This document shows positions 7,810 to 13,876 of a stretch of DNA of 13,876 bases, piece by piece. Positions within the stretch are counted from its first letter, which is position 1. Every line of letters begins with the position of its first letter. The DNA comes from an uncultured Spartobacteria bacterium. GTDB taxonomy: Bacteria; Verrucomicrobiota; Verrucomicrobiia; Chthoniobacterales; UBA6821. The stretch covers positions 1 through 13,876 of the forward strand of contig CAIKYN010000201.1 in assembly GCA_903831635.1 (NCBI GenBank). The letters are read 5' to 3'. The notes under the pieces are model-generated. The model worked only from the letters and a program-made list of their open reading frames with translations, did not search any database and was not told the DNA's origin. The translations under genes and the position numbers were made by a program.

Positions 7810-7826
7810 CCCGTGCCCTGCACGGG
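7810..7826. other. GC-rich hairpin between tRNA-Ser and thrB
   Basis: CCCGTGC and GCACGGG pair perfectly over 7 bp around a 3-nt loop (CCT). On the minus strand it lies downstream of the tRNA-Ser gene and upstream of thrB. It could end the tRNA transcript or sit in the thrB leader. No T-run follows on either strand, so a classical intrinsic terminator is not shown. GGGATTATCCC at 7802-7812 overlaps its left arm and could form a competing small stem. The rest of 7751-7929 shows no gene. Confidence 0.5.
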
Positions 7827-7905
7827 CTTTGGAAGATGGCTTCGCCTTTTTCGATTTGCCACTGATCGCGGCATGCCATTCGAACCTAGGTTCTCATCCC
7901 TACGG

Positions 7906-7939
7906 CTCACGCCATTCAACGATGTTGAATGGCGGTGAG
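7906..7939. repeat. Inverted repeat that includes the tRNA-Ser 3' end
   Basis: CTCAC and GCCATTCAAC (7906-7920) are complementary to GTTGAATGGC and GTGAG (7924-7939), with a 3-nt loop (GAT) and one unpaired G at 7934. The right arm contains the CCA, discriminator and 3' acceptor strand of the tRNA-Ser gene. In the precursor RNA this hairpin would compete with the acceptor stem. It may be a processing or termination hairpin, or a trace of a partial inverted copy of the tRNA end. No T-run follows it on the minus strand. Confidence 0.75.
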
Positions 7940-8020
7940 GGAGGGATTCGAACCCTCGGTACCCTTTTGGAGTACGGCGCTTTAGCAAAGCGCTGCTTTC
8001 GACCACTCAGCCACCTCACC
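7930..8020 (-). tRNA. tRNA-Ser(GCT), CCA encoded
   Basis: Serine tRNA reading AGC and AGU codons. The 7-bp acceptor stem pairs GGTGAGG (8020-8014) with CCTCACC (7940-7934), followed by discriminator G (7933) and an encoded CCA (7932-7930). The anticodon arm is GCGCTTTGCTAAAGCGC, with anticodon GCT at 7984-7986. A long variable arm (GTACTCC...GGGTAC), typical of class II tRNAs, separates it from the T arm (GAGGGTTCGAATCCCTC). TTGACC at 8066-8061 on the same strand could be a -35 element, but no good -10 is spaced from it. The gene stands alone between thrB and the divergent gene at 8202. Confidence 0.97.
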
Positions 8021-8115
8021 TGATAAATTGGTTTTCTAGATTGCTGGAGCAAAGCGCTCTGGTCAACCGGAAAGCTCAGCGGAATAAGGCATAACTTTTT
8101 TCAAAAAAATGGTGT

Positions 8116-8144
8116 TTGAGAAATGATCCATCAGACTTTATAGA
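8116..8144 (+). promoter_or_regulatory. Sigma70-like promoter for the gene at 8202
   Basis: TTGAGA (8116-8121) and TATAGA (8139-8144) are separated by exactly 17 bp in an A/T-rich stretch, with runs of T and A just upstream. Five of six -35 bases and four of six -10 bases match the E. coli consensus. A transcript would start near 8151 and give a leader of about 50 nt before the GTG at 8202. The strength of this assignment rests on E. coli rules. Confidence 0.6.
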
Positions 8145-8190
8145 TTTTCCCCCCTCAGAATCCTTCACCGTCAGTCATTTTGTTCAATTT

Positions 8191-8194
8191 GAGG
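8191..8194 (+). promoter_or_regulatory. Ribosome binding site deciding a GTG start
   Basis: GAGG lies 7 nt before the GTG at 8202 and is the only well-spaced Shine-Dalgarno motif here, which fixes this codon as the start of the downstream gene. No in-frame ATG lies between it and the first hydrophobic segment. Confidence 0.6.
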
Positions 8195-8201
8195 ATTCTT
8201 C

Positions 8202-9437
8202 GTGGAAGATAAAAACTTTTTAAAGCAAGTCGTCTCTCTTCCATCACGGTGGAGAACGATTCTATCAGCTTTCATTCTGATCGTGATGACTGTGGCAGTC
8301 ACATTGCTGGTAGATAATCATTTTGAGAAGCAGGAGCGAGGTTCGCCAGAGACTGTTCATCTGGGAGCGTGGGGAGAGCTTAAAGAACTCGATCTCCGAA
8401 TGGAGCAACCCGAGGAGTACGTAGGGTTTGAGAAGGTCTCCGGCGAGGGACCGCTCTGGACGTTTGGAACCCTCTCGGAACCGGCAATTCATGATCTTCT
8501 GAAAGCTTCCGGTCTTGGCGAGGATCAGATCGGAACATTGATTGCCACCAGAATTCCAGGAACTGGAAATATTGTGATTCTGAAGCCCGATGAAAACCTC
8601 ATCACTTCTCTGGATCCGGAAGTACGCTCCAAACTCTACCTGCAGCTTGCTTCCAATACGGTCAATCGTTTTCAGGCAACCCCTTATTATATTCCGGGCG
8701 GGGATGTCACCTCCATCTTCCAAGGGCATCGGAATATTTCGGTGCAGACCAGGCAATCCGTGGAGCATCTTCTCTATAAGCGCAATGGGTTTACTTATTT
8801 CAGTGATCCTGAAGTGGTGCTCAAGCACGTGGAATCCGATGATGAACGATCTGATTTTCTCAAGGCAATGACCGGACAGAAGGTTGTCAAATTAAAGCTC
8901 ATGATCCGGCCTGATACGGATATCAATAAACCGTTGAATTATTGGACGCTCGCAATCCCTCATATACTCGTGAAAGATGTACGTCCGCTGTTTGAGTCGC
9001 TCGGGCGTCTCAAGTTCGGCGGAGATTTGAGTATCGAGTATATCCTCCCGCCCCTGGCTCGCGATCATCTCTTTATTACACCCGCAATGACATCGGAGGG
9101 TGAGGTGAAACTGCCGGATTGCCACTGGAGCGCCCTAAATTTCTTTAATCTCAAGCCGGATCCAAGGATGAGTGATAACGACTTTGCTGCTGACTACATC
9201 ACCCGGAACTACTACGAGATCGGAAAGCCGAGTATCGAGGGGGATCTGGTTCTCCTCATCAATGCACAGAACCGTGTGTTGCATTCCTCCGTCTATCTTG
9301 CGGACAATATCGTTTTTACCAAGAATGGTATGAATTTTGCACAACCTTGGGTCACAATGAGGATCAATGACATGGTCGGCTATTTCTCGGCTCTGGAGCC
9401 GGTTCGAATCGCCTATTTCCGCAGAAAGGATTTGTAG
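8202..9437 (+). CDS. Membrane-anchored protein of unknown function, possible papain-like C-terminal domain
   Basis: Protein of 411 residues that I cannot assign to a named family. One transmembrane helix (about 19-38, TILSAFILIVMTVAVTLLVD) after a positively charged N terminus suggests a type II membrane protein with a large periplasmic part. The C-terminal third hints at an NlpC/P60-like cysteine peptidase fold: Cys307 in LPDCHWSALNFFN, then GDLVLLINAQNRVLHSSVYLAD with His361, then VFTKNG and PWVTMRINDM. Cys and His are in the order and spacing expected of that fold, but no search supports it, and the third catalytic residue is not clear. The central part (about 45-300) has no recognisable domain. 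It starts at a GTG with GAGG 7 nt upstream and a good promoter further up. The gene is single, lies beside a tRNA gene and is richer in A/T than its neighbours, which would fit acquisition or a different expression history. Confidence 0.85.
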   Translation: MEDKNFLKQVVSLPSRWRTILSAFILIVMTVAVTLLVDNHFEKQERGSPETVHLGAWGELKELDLRMEQPEEYVGFEKVSGEGPLWTFGTLSEPAIHDLLKASGLGEDQIGTLIATRIPGTGNIVILKPDENLITSLDPEVRSKLYLQLASNTVNRFQATPYYIPGGDVTSIFQGHRNISVQTRQSVEHLLYKRNGFTYFSDPEVVLKHVESDDERSDFLKAMTGQKVVKLKLMIRPDTDINKPLNYWTLAIPHILVKDVRPLFESLGRLKFGGDLSIEYILPPLARDHLFITPAMTSEGEVKLPDCHWSALNFFNLKPDPRMSDNDFAADYITRNYYEIGKPSIEGDLVLLINAQNRVLHSSVYLADNIVFTKNGMNFAQPWVTMRINDMVGYFSALEPVRIAYFRRKDL

Positions 9438-9438
9438 T

Positions 9439-9465
9439 CTCACCTCCCTGTAAAAAGGGAGTGAG
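9439..9465. terminator. Hairpin between convergent genes
   Basis: CTCACCTCCCT pairs with AGGGAGTGAG over 10 bp with one bulged C and a 6-nt loop (GTAAAA), starting two bases after the stop of the gene at 8202-9437. A second, weaker stem (CTAAACCC with GGGGTTAG, 9479-9502) covers the dgkA stop. Neither is followed by a T-run, so termination is inferred from position between convergent genes. Confidence 0.45.
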
Positions 9466-9478
9466 GATGGATGCAGGT

Positions 9479-9856
9479 CTAAACCCTGAAATAAGGGGTT
9501 AGGTGATTCGCAAAGATCAACACGGCGACTGCAATGGAGATTAAGGCCGTGATCAGGACGCCTCCTGCAGCGATATCCTTGGCTTTACCAATCCGATCCC
9601 TCTTCTCGAGAGAGACCTCATCTGCCAGAAACTCCAAGGCTGTATTGAGCGCCTCTGCCATCCAAACCATGGCAATGCAGAGGAGGATCGCTACCCATTC
9701 CCAGCGTCGCAAGTGGAGTATTTTCCCCAGTGCAAGAACAGCAATGCTTGAGAGCGCGTGTAGCTGGGCGTGCGGTTGCGTCAGCAAGAGAACCTTCAGA
9801 CCATTGAACGCGTAACCGAAGCTTTTGACTCGAGCGTGCAGGTATCGGGCAAACAT
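9479..9856 (-). CDS. dgkA: Undecaprenol/diacylglycerol kinase, DgkA family
   Basis: Small integral membrane kinase of 125 residues that phosphorylates diacylglycerol or undecaprenol with ATP, recycling lipid carriers or turnover products of envelope synthesis. The signature AEALNTALEFLADEVS (67-82) carries Glu68, Asn71, Glu75 and Asp79, and GKAKDIAAGGVLI (90-102) completes the active site. Three transmembrane helices are expected (about 30-47, 53-72, 95-118). The N terminus (SFGYAFNGLKVLL...QPHAQLHAL) is closer to the Gram-positive undecaprenol kinase type than to E. coli DgkA, so undecaprenol is a reasonable substrate guess. It starts 21 bp after the ABC-F gene on the same strand and is probably co-transcribed with it. 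No clear Shine-Dalgarno motif. Confidence 0.93.
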   Translation of the reverse strand: MFARYLHARVKSFGYAFNGLKVLLLTQPHAQLHALSSIAVLALGKILHLRRWEWVAILLCIAMVWMAEALNTALEFLADEVSLEKRDRIGKAKDIAAGGVLITALISIAVAVLIFANHLTPYFRV

Positions 9857-9877
9857 TTGTTGGAAGGTTTTGAAATC

Positions 9878-11821
9878 TTAGCTCTCTCCTGGGGTTTCCT
9901 CGTCGGCAGGAGGGAGTGAAGCGGAGAGTTTCTCCCACTCTTCCATCACTGAACTAAGGAGTTCCTGAAGTTCGGCCAGTTCTCGGTTTAACTCAAAGGC
10001 TTTTCCACCGGAGTTTTCGAGTTCCAAGACCAGTTCCCTCTGGCGGGACTCGAGTCGAGTGATCTCTTCCTCTGCAGCTTTGAGACAGGCCTGCTGTTCC
10101 CTGATGATTTTATTGGCCGCCTTCCTGGCCTCGGCTTCGGCACGCCGCTGTTCCTTGATCTCCTTGAGTCCCATCTTCACGCGAGGTGCAGATTCCTGAG
10201 CACCGGATGCTTCTGGGCGATAATCCCCGGGAGCGACGAGCGCCGCGCGCTCGGAGAGTGATCCAGATTTATCGAGGTAGTACTGATAATCCCCTGCGTA
10301 GGGAGTAAGCTTTCCCGCGCTGATATGCAGGACTGTGGTAGCGAGTGCCCTGATGAAGTGGACGTCGTGACTGACGAAAAGGAGCGTTCCCTCGTACTGG
10401 CTCAGTGCTCCGATCAGGGCATCGATGCTCGGCATATCGAGGTGAGTCGTCGGCTCGTCCAAGAGCAGAAGGTTGGGAGGATTGAGCAGCAGCTTCACTA
10501 GTGCCAGACGACTCTTTTCTCCTCCACTGAGCACACCCACCGGTTTGAAGACATCATCGCCACGGAACAGGAATGATCCAAGAATGGTCCGGACAGCCTG
10601 TTCCGGAACCGGAGTCTGTGTCTCCATCGCCTCGGCAAGAACGGTACGCTTCACATCCAGCATCTCGGTTCGGTGCTGGGCGAAGTAACCGATCGAGAGG
10701 TTGTGGCCCGGGGTGACTGTTCCTGCTTCTAGCGGGAGCATTCCTGCCAGGATCTTGAGCATGGTTGATTTGCCGGCGCCATTCGGTCCCACGAGGACGG
10801 TTCTCTGACCTTTCTCCACCTCGAGATCGAGGTGTGAGTAGACCACATGGGATCCGTAAGCCTGCTTGACTCCCTCCAGGGTGATCACCCGCTGTCCGCT
10901 TCGCTTTGGCTGTGGAAACGAGAAGTGCACTGTGGCCTCATCGCGCTCAGGTGGCTCGATTTTTTCCATACGGTCGAGCTGTTTGATACGATCCTGAGCT
11001 TGGGAAGCCTTGCTAGCCTTGGCACGGAAACGATCGATGAAGCGCTGGAGTTCCGCGATCTCTCGCTGCTGATTCTTGTAGGCGGCCCACTGTTGTTCCT
11101 CGCGGGCGGCCTTCTGGGCCAGATAGTCATCGTAGTTGCCTCTGTAGCGATTGAGCTTGCGGTTACGGATCTCGAGAATGCCGACGCAGATTGCATTCAA
11201 GAACTCACGGTCGTGCGAGATGGCAAGGATGGCACCGGAATATTTCGAGAGATAGCTCTGGAACCAGCCGAGTGATTCAAGATCAAGATGGTTCGTCGGC
11301 TCATCGAGCATCAGGATATCGGGTTCCATCACCAGAAGTCGGGCCAGATGTGCGCGCATGATCCACCCGCCGCTGAGTGTGCGCGCCGGCTTGTTCACAT
11401 CTCCTTCGCGGAAGGCCAAGCCACTCAGGATCCGTTTCGCCTTCACCTGAAGTGAGTGGCCATCGAGTTCGGCGAACCGTCCCGCGCCCTCATGATGGAG
11501 TGGATCCTCTTCGGAATATTCCCTCATCTGTCGCTGAGCCTCCTCCATATCGGAGGAAATATTGGTCGCCAGTTCCAGAACGGTTTCATCACCCGAGGGG
11601 GCGCTCTCCTGCGGAAGGAAGCCGATGGTGATACTCCTCTCTAGGGCCACGGTGCCGGAGTCCGGGGAGGCCTCTTTGAGGATCAGCGAAAACAGTGTCG
11701 ATTTACCTGCTCCATTCGCACCGATGAGTCCGATGCGGTCTCCGCGGTTAATCTGGAGCGAGGCCTCCTCGAAGAGGGCTCGTCCGCCGTAGGATTTGGA
11801 AAGACCGGAAGCTGTCAGCAT
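9878..11821 (-). CDS. ABC-F family ATPase, YheS type
   Basis: Soluble ABC protein with two nucleotide-binding domains and no membrane segments, 647 residues. ABC-F proteins act on the ribosome, entering the tRNA exit site to rescue stalled or hard-to-make peptide bonds. Domain 1 has Walker A GANGAGKST (34-42), signature LSGGWIMRAHLARLL and Walker B with DEPTNHLD (173-180). Domain 2 has GPNGAGKST (345-353), signature LSGGEKSRLALVKLL and DEPTTHLD (455-462). The linker between them (about 265-295, RFRAKASKASQAQDRIKQLD) is the P-site tRNA interaction motif and closely follows YheS, whose length (637) is also similar. A long charged coiled coil fills residues 555-640, as in YheS. The second DEPT motif has Thr in place of the usual Asn. 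It is not an obvious resistance-type ABC-F. No Shine-Dalgarno motif is seen before the ATG. The divergent tauE gene begins 125 bp away; that gap shows no clear promoter. Confidence 0.96.
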   Translation of the reverse strand: MLTASGLSKSYGGRALFEEASLQINRGDRIGLIGANGAGKSTLFSLILKEASPDSGTVALERSITIGFLPQESAPSGDETVLELATNISSDMEEAQRQMREYSEEDPLHHEGAGRFAELDGHSLQVKAKRILSGLAFREGDVNKPARTLSGGWIMRAHLARLLVMEPDILMLDEPTNHLDLESLGWFQSYLSKYSGAILAISHDREFLNAICVGILEIRNRKLNRYRGNYDDYLAQKAAREEQQWAAYKNQQREIAELQRFIDRFRAKASKASQAQDRIKQLDRMEKIEPPERDEATVHFSFPQPKRSGQRVITLEGVKQAYGSHVVYSHLDLEVEKGQRTVLVGPNGAGKSTMLKILAGMLPLEAGTVTPGHNLSIGYFAQHRTEMLDVKRTVLAEAMETQTPVPEQAVRTILGSFLFRGDDVFKPVGVLSGGEKSRLALVKLLLNPPNLLLLDEPTTHLDMPSIDALIGALSQYEGTLLFVSHDVHFIRALATTVLHISAGKLTPYAGDYQYYLDKSGSLSERAALVAPGDYRPEASGAQESAPRVKMGLKEIKEQRRAEAEARKAANKIIREQQACLKAAEEEITRLESRQRELVLELENSGGKAFELNRELAELQELLSSVMEEWEKLSASLPPADEETPGES

Positions 11822-11946
11822 GATGTTGAAATAAAATAGGGGGGCGAAACGATGCCCTCAGATTGCCTCGATCAAAAGAAGATTCGGTAGGTGAAGGTGG
11901 GGATATCGGATCGCCATGGTTTTGGGATTTCTGCTAGCTTAAACAA

Positions 11947-12735
11947 ATGTCTTGGATCGAAATGATTTCCCTGCTGGCTTCTGCCTGCGCTGCGGGAATG
12001 ATCAACGCGGTAGCCGGGGGAGGCACGCTCATCACTTTTCCGATCCTCATCCTCTTCGGTATGAACCCTGTGGAGGCGAATGCCACGAGTACTCTGTCAC
12101 TCGTCATCGGTACCTCGGGCAGTATTTATGGATTCAGGAAGCACCTCGCCGAGGTTCAGTCCTGGCTCACCTCCTTTATTCCGGTGAGTATTGCCGGCGG
12201 CTTGCTTGGCAGTTTTCTCCTGACATTCGGAAGTGAGAGCTCATTTGCCCGACTGGTTCCCTATCTGGTGCTCTTTGCCACCGTGCTCTTTATGATTCAG
12301 GGAGTGGTCAGGAGGAGGGTCTCCCATCAACTCAAGATCGAGGGAATGGGCTTGCAAGCTCTCCCCTCGGGAAGAGGGCATCTGATAAGCGCCATGGCCT
12401 TTCAGTTTCTGGTTTCCGTCTATGGGGGATACTTTGGGGCCGGAATCGGGATTCTGATGTTGGCGGCGCTAGGTTTCCTTGGTTTTTCCAACATTCATCA
12501 GATGAATACGCTGAAGAATGTTCTCGGATCCCTGATCAATCTCGTTGCCGCGATCTGGTTCACGGTGCATGGATTGATCGACTGGCCGCGCATGGCGGTA
12601 ATGACGGTCGGGGCTGTCGCCGGATATTATGTCGGCGCCACCTATTCCCAGAGACTTTCGCAGGAGAAGGTACGCTATCTCATCACGGCGATCGGTCTGA
12701 TCATCACCGTCGCGATGTTCTGGAAGCTGCGTTAG
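11947..12735 (+). CDS. TauE/SafE family sulfite or organo-anion exporter
   Basis: Inner-membrane permease of 262 residues in the TauE/SafE family, whose members move sulfite, sulfoacetate or related anions; the actual substrate here is unknown. The first half has the family signature NAVAGGGTLITFP (20-32) followed by EANATSTLS (43-51). The repeat-related motif in the second half is GGYFGAGIGILML followed by MNTLKNVLGSLIN. Seven to eight hydrophobic helices cover the protein. Length is typical. No Shine-Dalgarno motif precedes the ATG. There is no sulfur-metabolism gene nearby to narrow the substrate. Its stop (TAG) overlaps the stop of the convergent DUF1361 gene. Confidence 0.93.
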   Translation: MSWIEMISLLASACAAGMINAVAGGGTLITFPILILFGMNPVEANATSTLSLVIGTSGSIYGFRKHLAEVQSWLTSFIPVSIAGGLLGSFLLTFGSESSFARLVPYLVLFATVLFMIQGVVRRRVSHQLKIEGMGLQALPSGRGHLISAMAFQFLVSVYGGYFGAGIGILMLAALGFLGFSNIHQMNTLKNVLGSLINLVAAIWFTVHGLIDWPRMAVMTVGAVAGYYVGATYSQRLSQEKVRYLITAIGLIITVAMFWKLR

Positions 12736-13424
12736 TGAACTTCTGAGGCAACGGCCGCCATCTCATTCTTCACGAGAAGTCGGGTGATCAGGATGTTGAA
12801 TGATTTCATCAGGTAGTAGAGCACGACGACGGTAACAAAAAAGAGAAGGGTCATCTCTTCCGGTTTCAGGGCAAGGGCATCATGGAGAGCCTGATTCACG
12901 AGGCGTTCCGGATCAGTGACGACATCCCAGCTGTTGAGTCGGTCGATGCGTCCCAGGTAAATTCCAAAGGCACTGAGCGAAATAATCAGCAGTTCCAGTG
13001 GAGCAATGAGGCGACCCAAGCGATGCCGACGGAGAGTCTTTTCCAAGAGCATCATTGGGATCACAAAGCACTCCATTCCGATGAGAAAATAGAAAAAATA
13101 TTCCACAAGAAGGAGACTCATCGCCCAGATCGGAAGAGGTGGTGTGACGCGAACCTTGGCAACGAAATGGATCACATCCGTCAGGACATAGGGTGCGTTC
13201 GGGAGGAAGAGAACCATGATTCCCAACAGCGGCCACCAGAAGAGCGCCGGAATCCTGCTTTTCTCACGGAAGATTAAGAGGGCAATTACCAAGGGAATGA
13301 TCGCAAGCATAAGATCGAGCCCCATGTGGAAGTTGGGGCGGACGATGGCAACCGCCTGCTCGACTGTCTGCTGCAGAAGAGAGTCGACTTTGTGGAGTGG
13401 CAGAGGGAGGGAGTCGGGTGTCAT
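12732..13424 (-). CDS. DUF1361 membrane protein
   Basis: Integral membrane protein of 230 residues in the DUF1361 family, function unknown. The family signature FLPNAPYVLTDVIHF lies at 73-87, and the second conserved stretch is GIYLGRIDRLNSWDV with its following Pro. Hydrophobic helices lie at about 34-52, 60-76, 98-125, 140-157 and 190-210. The ATG at 13424 has AAGG directly against it, too close to act as a normal ribosome site. The CHAD gene ends 27 bp upstream on the same strand, so the two probably share a transcript. The last four bases overlap tauE on the other strand, leaving no room for a terminator. Confidence 0.9.
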   Translation of the reverse strand: MTPDSLPLPLHKVDSLLQQTVEQAVAIVRPNFHMGLDLMLAIIPLVIALLIFREKSRIPALFWWPLLGIMVLFLPNAPYVLTDVIHFVAKVRVTPPLPIWAMSLLLVEYFFYFLIGMECFVIPMMLLEKTLRRHRLGRLIAPLELLIISLSAFGIYLGRIDRLNSWDVVTDPERLVNQALHDALALKPEEMTLLFFVTVVVLYYLMKSFNILITRLLVKNEMAAVASEVH

Positions 13425-13451
13425 CCTTAAAAAAAGGTAATGGGGGAGGTT

Positions 13452-13876
13452 TTAGAGATCCAGGTGTTCCACAAAGGACTTGGGTCGCTGGTCGAAGAAT
13501 GTATTGGCTGAAGTCAGTGTGGCCCGTCTCAATTTGGGAAGCTCCTCCTCCAGCATCGCGATCAAGAGCTGAGAGGCTTTGTTTGCCGGGCCGAGACGGA
13601 GTGTTTCAGCAAGAAGGCTGAAATCACGCTCCTTGCCTGCCAGTTCACCCATCAGGCCGAGTTCTTGGATAAGATGTTCACCCTCTTGGGGCCAGGATCG
13701 CGAGGTGATTCGGATGGAGTACCAGAGCTGTTTAATGGTTTTTCTGAAAGTGTGAAACTCCTCCGGATCGTCGCTGACCTGACAAAATTCGAGCAGGGAT
13801 CTTCCTCTTCGGTAGATGCGTCGGATACGGCGATTCACATCTTTCCCTTGGAGCGGTTCCAGGGGCCAGGCTTTCA
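13452..13876 (-). CDS. CHAD domain protein, 5' part outside the window
   Basis: C-terminal part of a CHAD-domain protein. The frame is open from the right edge of the window, reading KAWPLEPLQGKDVNRRIRRI at its start, to the TAA at 13452-13454. A GTG at 13838 lies inside this frame but is not needed as a start. CHAD domains are helical, rich in conserved His, Arg and Lys, and bind inorganic polyphosphate. Here VNRRIRRIYRRGR and HTFRKTIKQLWYSIR are the basic helices, and IQELGLMGELAGKERDFSLL matches the family's later helix. A CYTH triphosphatase domain could precede it beyond the edge, but that cannot be seen. It is followed by the DUF1361 gene after 27 bp. Protein function is inferred from the family only. 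Confidence 0.82.
   Translation of the reverse strand, partial: KAWPLEPLQGKDVNRRIRRIYRRGRSLLEFCQVSDDPEEFHTFRKTIKQLWYSIRITSRSWPQEGEHLIQELGLMGELAGKERDFSLLAETLRLGPANKASQLLIAMLEEELPKLRRATLTSANTFFDQRPKSFVEHLDL

Noticed and set aside
7875..7895. Second tRNA fragment suggested by GGTTCGAAT on the minus strand
   Set aside because: The bases around it do not form a T stem, and no acceptor or anticodon arm can be traced.
7871..9440. Genomic island inserted at the tRNA-Ser
   Set aside because: There is no integrase, transposase or direct repeat of the tRNA 3' end on the far side; the only repeat found is inverted and adjacent.
9878..11821. ABC-F protein as an antibiotic resistance determinant
   Set aside because: The linker, C-terminal coiled coil and length match the YheS housekeeping type, and the operon partner is a lipid kinase.

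Overview
The window is a densely packed stretch of chromosome from a Gram-negative bacterium: lpxK implies lipid A, and ruvA, thrB, an RluD-type pseudouridine synthase and a tRNA are core housekeeping genes. A soluble Ser/Thr kinase with an N-terminal zinc ribbon, a membrane-tethered cyclase-like protein, DUF1361 and CHAD proteins, GTG starts and scarce Shine-Dalgarno motifs suggest the Verrucomicrobiota/PVC group. That placement is an inference; no marker here proves it. Base composition is fairly GC-rich except around 8020-9440, which is visibly richer in A/T.

Layout. 1-578 (minus, cut by the window edge) is an RluD-family pseudouridine synthase. It diverges from a zinc-ribbon Ser/Thr kinase (661-1677) followed by a membrane protein with a catalytically degenerate class III cyclase domain (1774-3042). 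A small exported protein resembling DUF1444 (3052-3720, minus) shares overlapping start codons with ruvA (3719-4327, plus). ruvA is coupled through a GTGA overlap to an uncharacterised ATP-grasp-like gene (4324-5640). Convergent to these is a thrB-lpxK pair on the minus strand (7750 to 5665).

The middle holds a CCA-encoding tRNA-Ser(GCT) gene (7930-8020, minus). Its 3' end is part of a 15-bp inverted repeat. Next come a good sigma70-like promoter and a membrane-anchored protein that may have a papain-like C-terminal domain (8202-9437). After a convergent hairpin, the minus strand carries a YheS-type ABC-F ATPase and an undecaprenol/diacylglycerol kinase (11821 to 9479). Divergent from these is a TauE/SafE transporter (11947-12735). 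It overlaps tail-to-tail with a DUF1361 membrane protein that lies downstream of a CHAD-domain gene cut by the right edge.

No mobile element, CRISPR array, integrase or recognisable defence system was seen. The window is mainly housekeeping. The points most worth a second look are the degenerate cyclase, the ATP-grasp-like gene coupled to ruvA, the tRNA 3'-end inverted repeat, and the putative Cys/His protein next to the tRNA.
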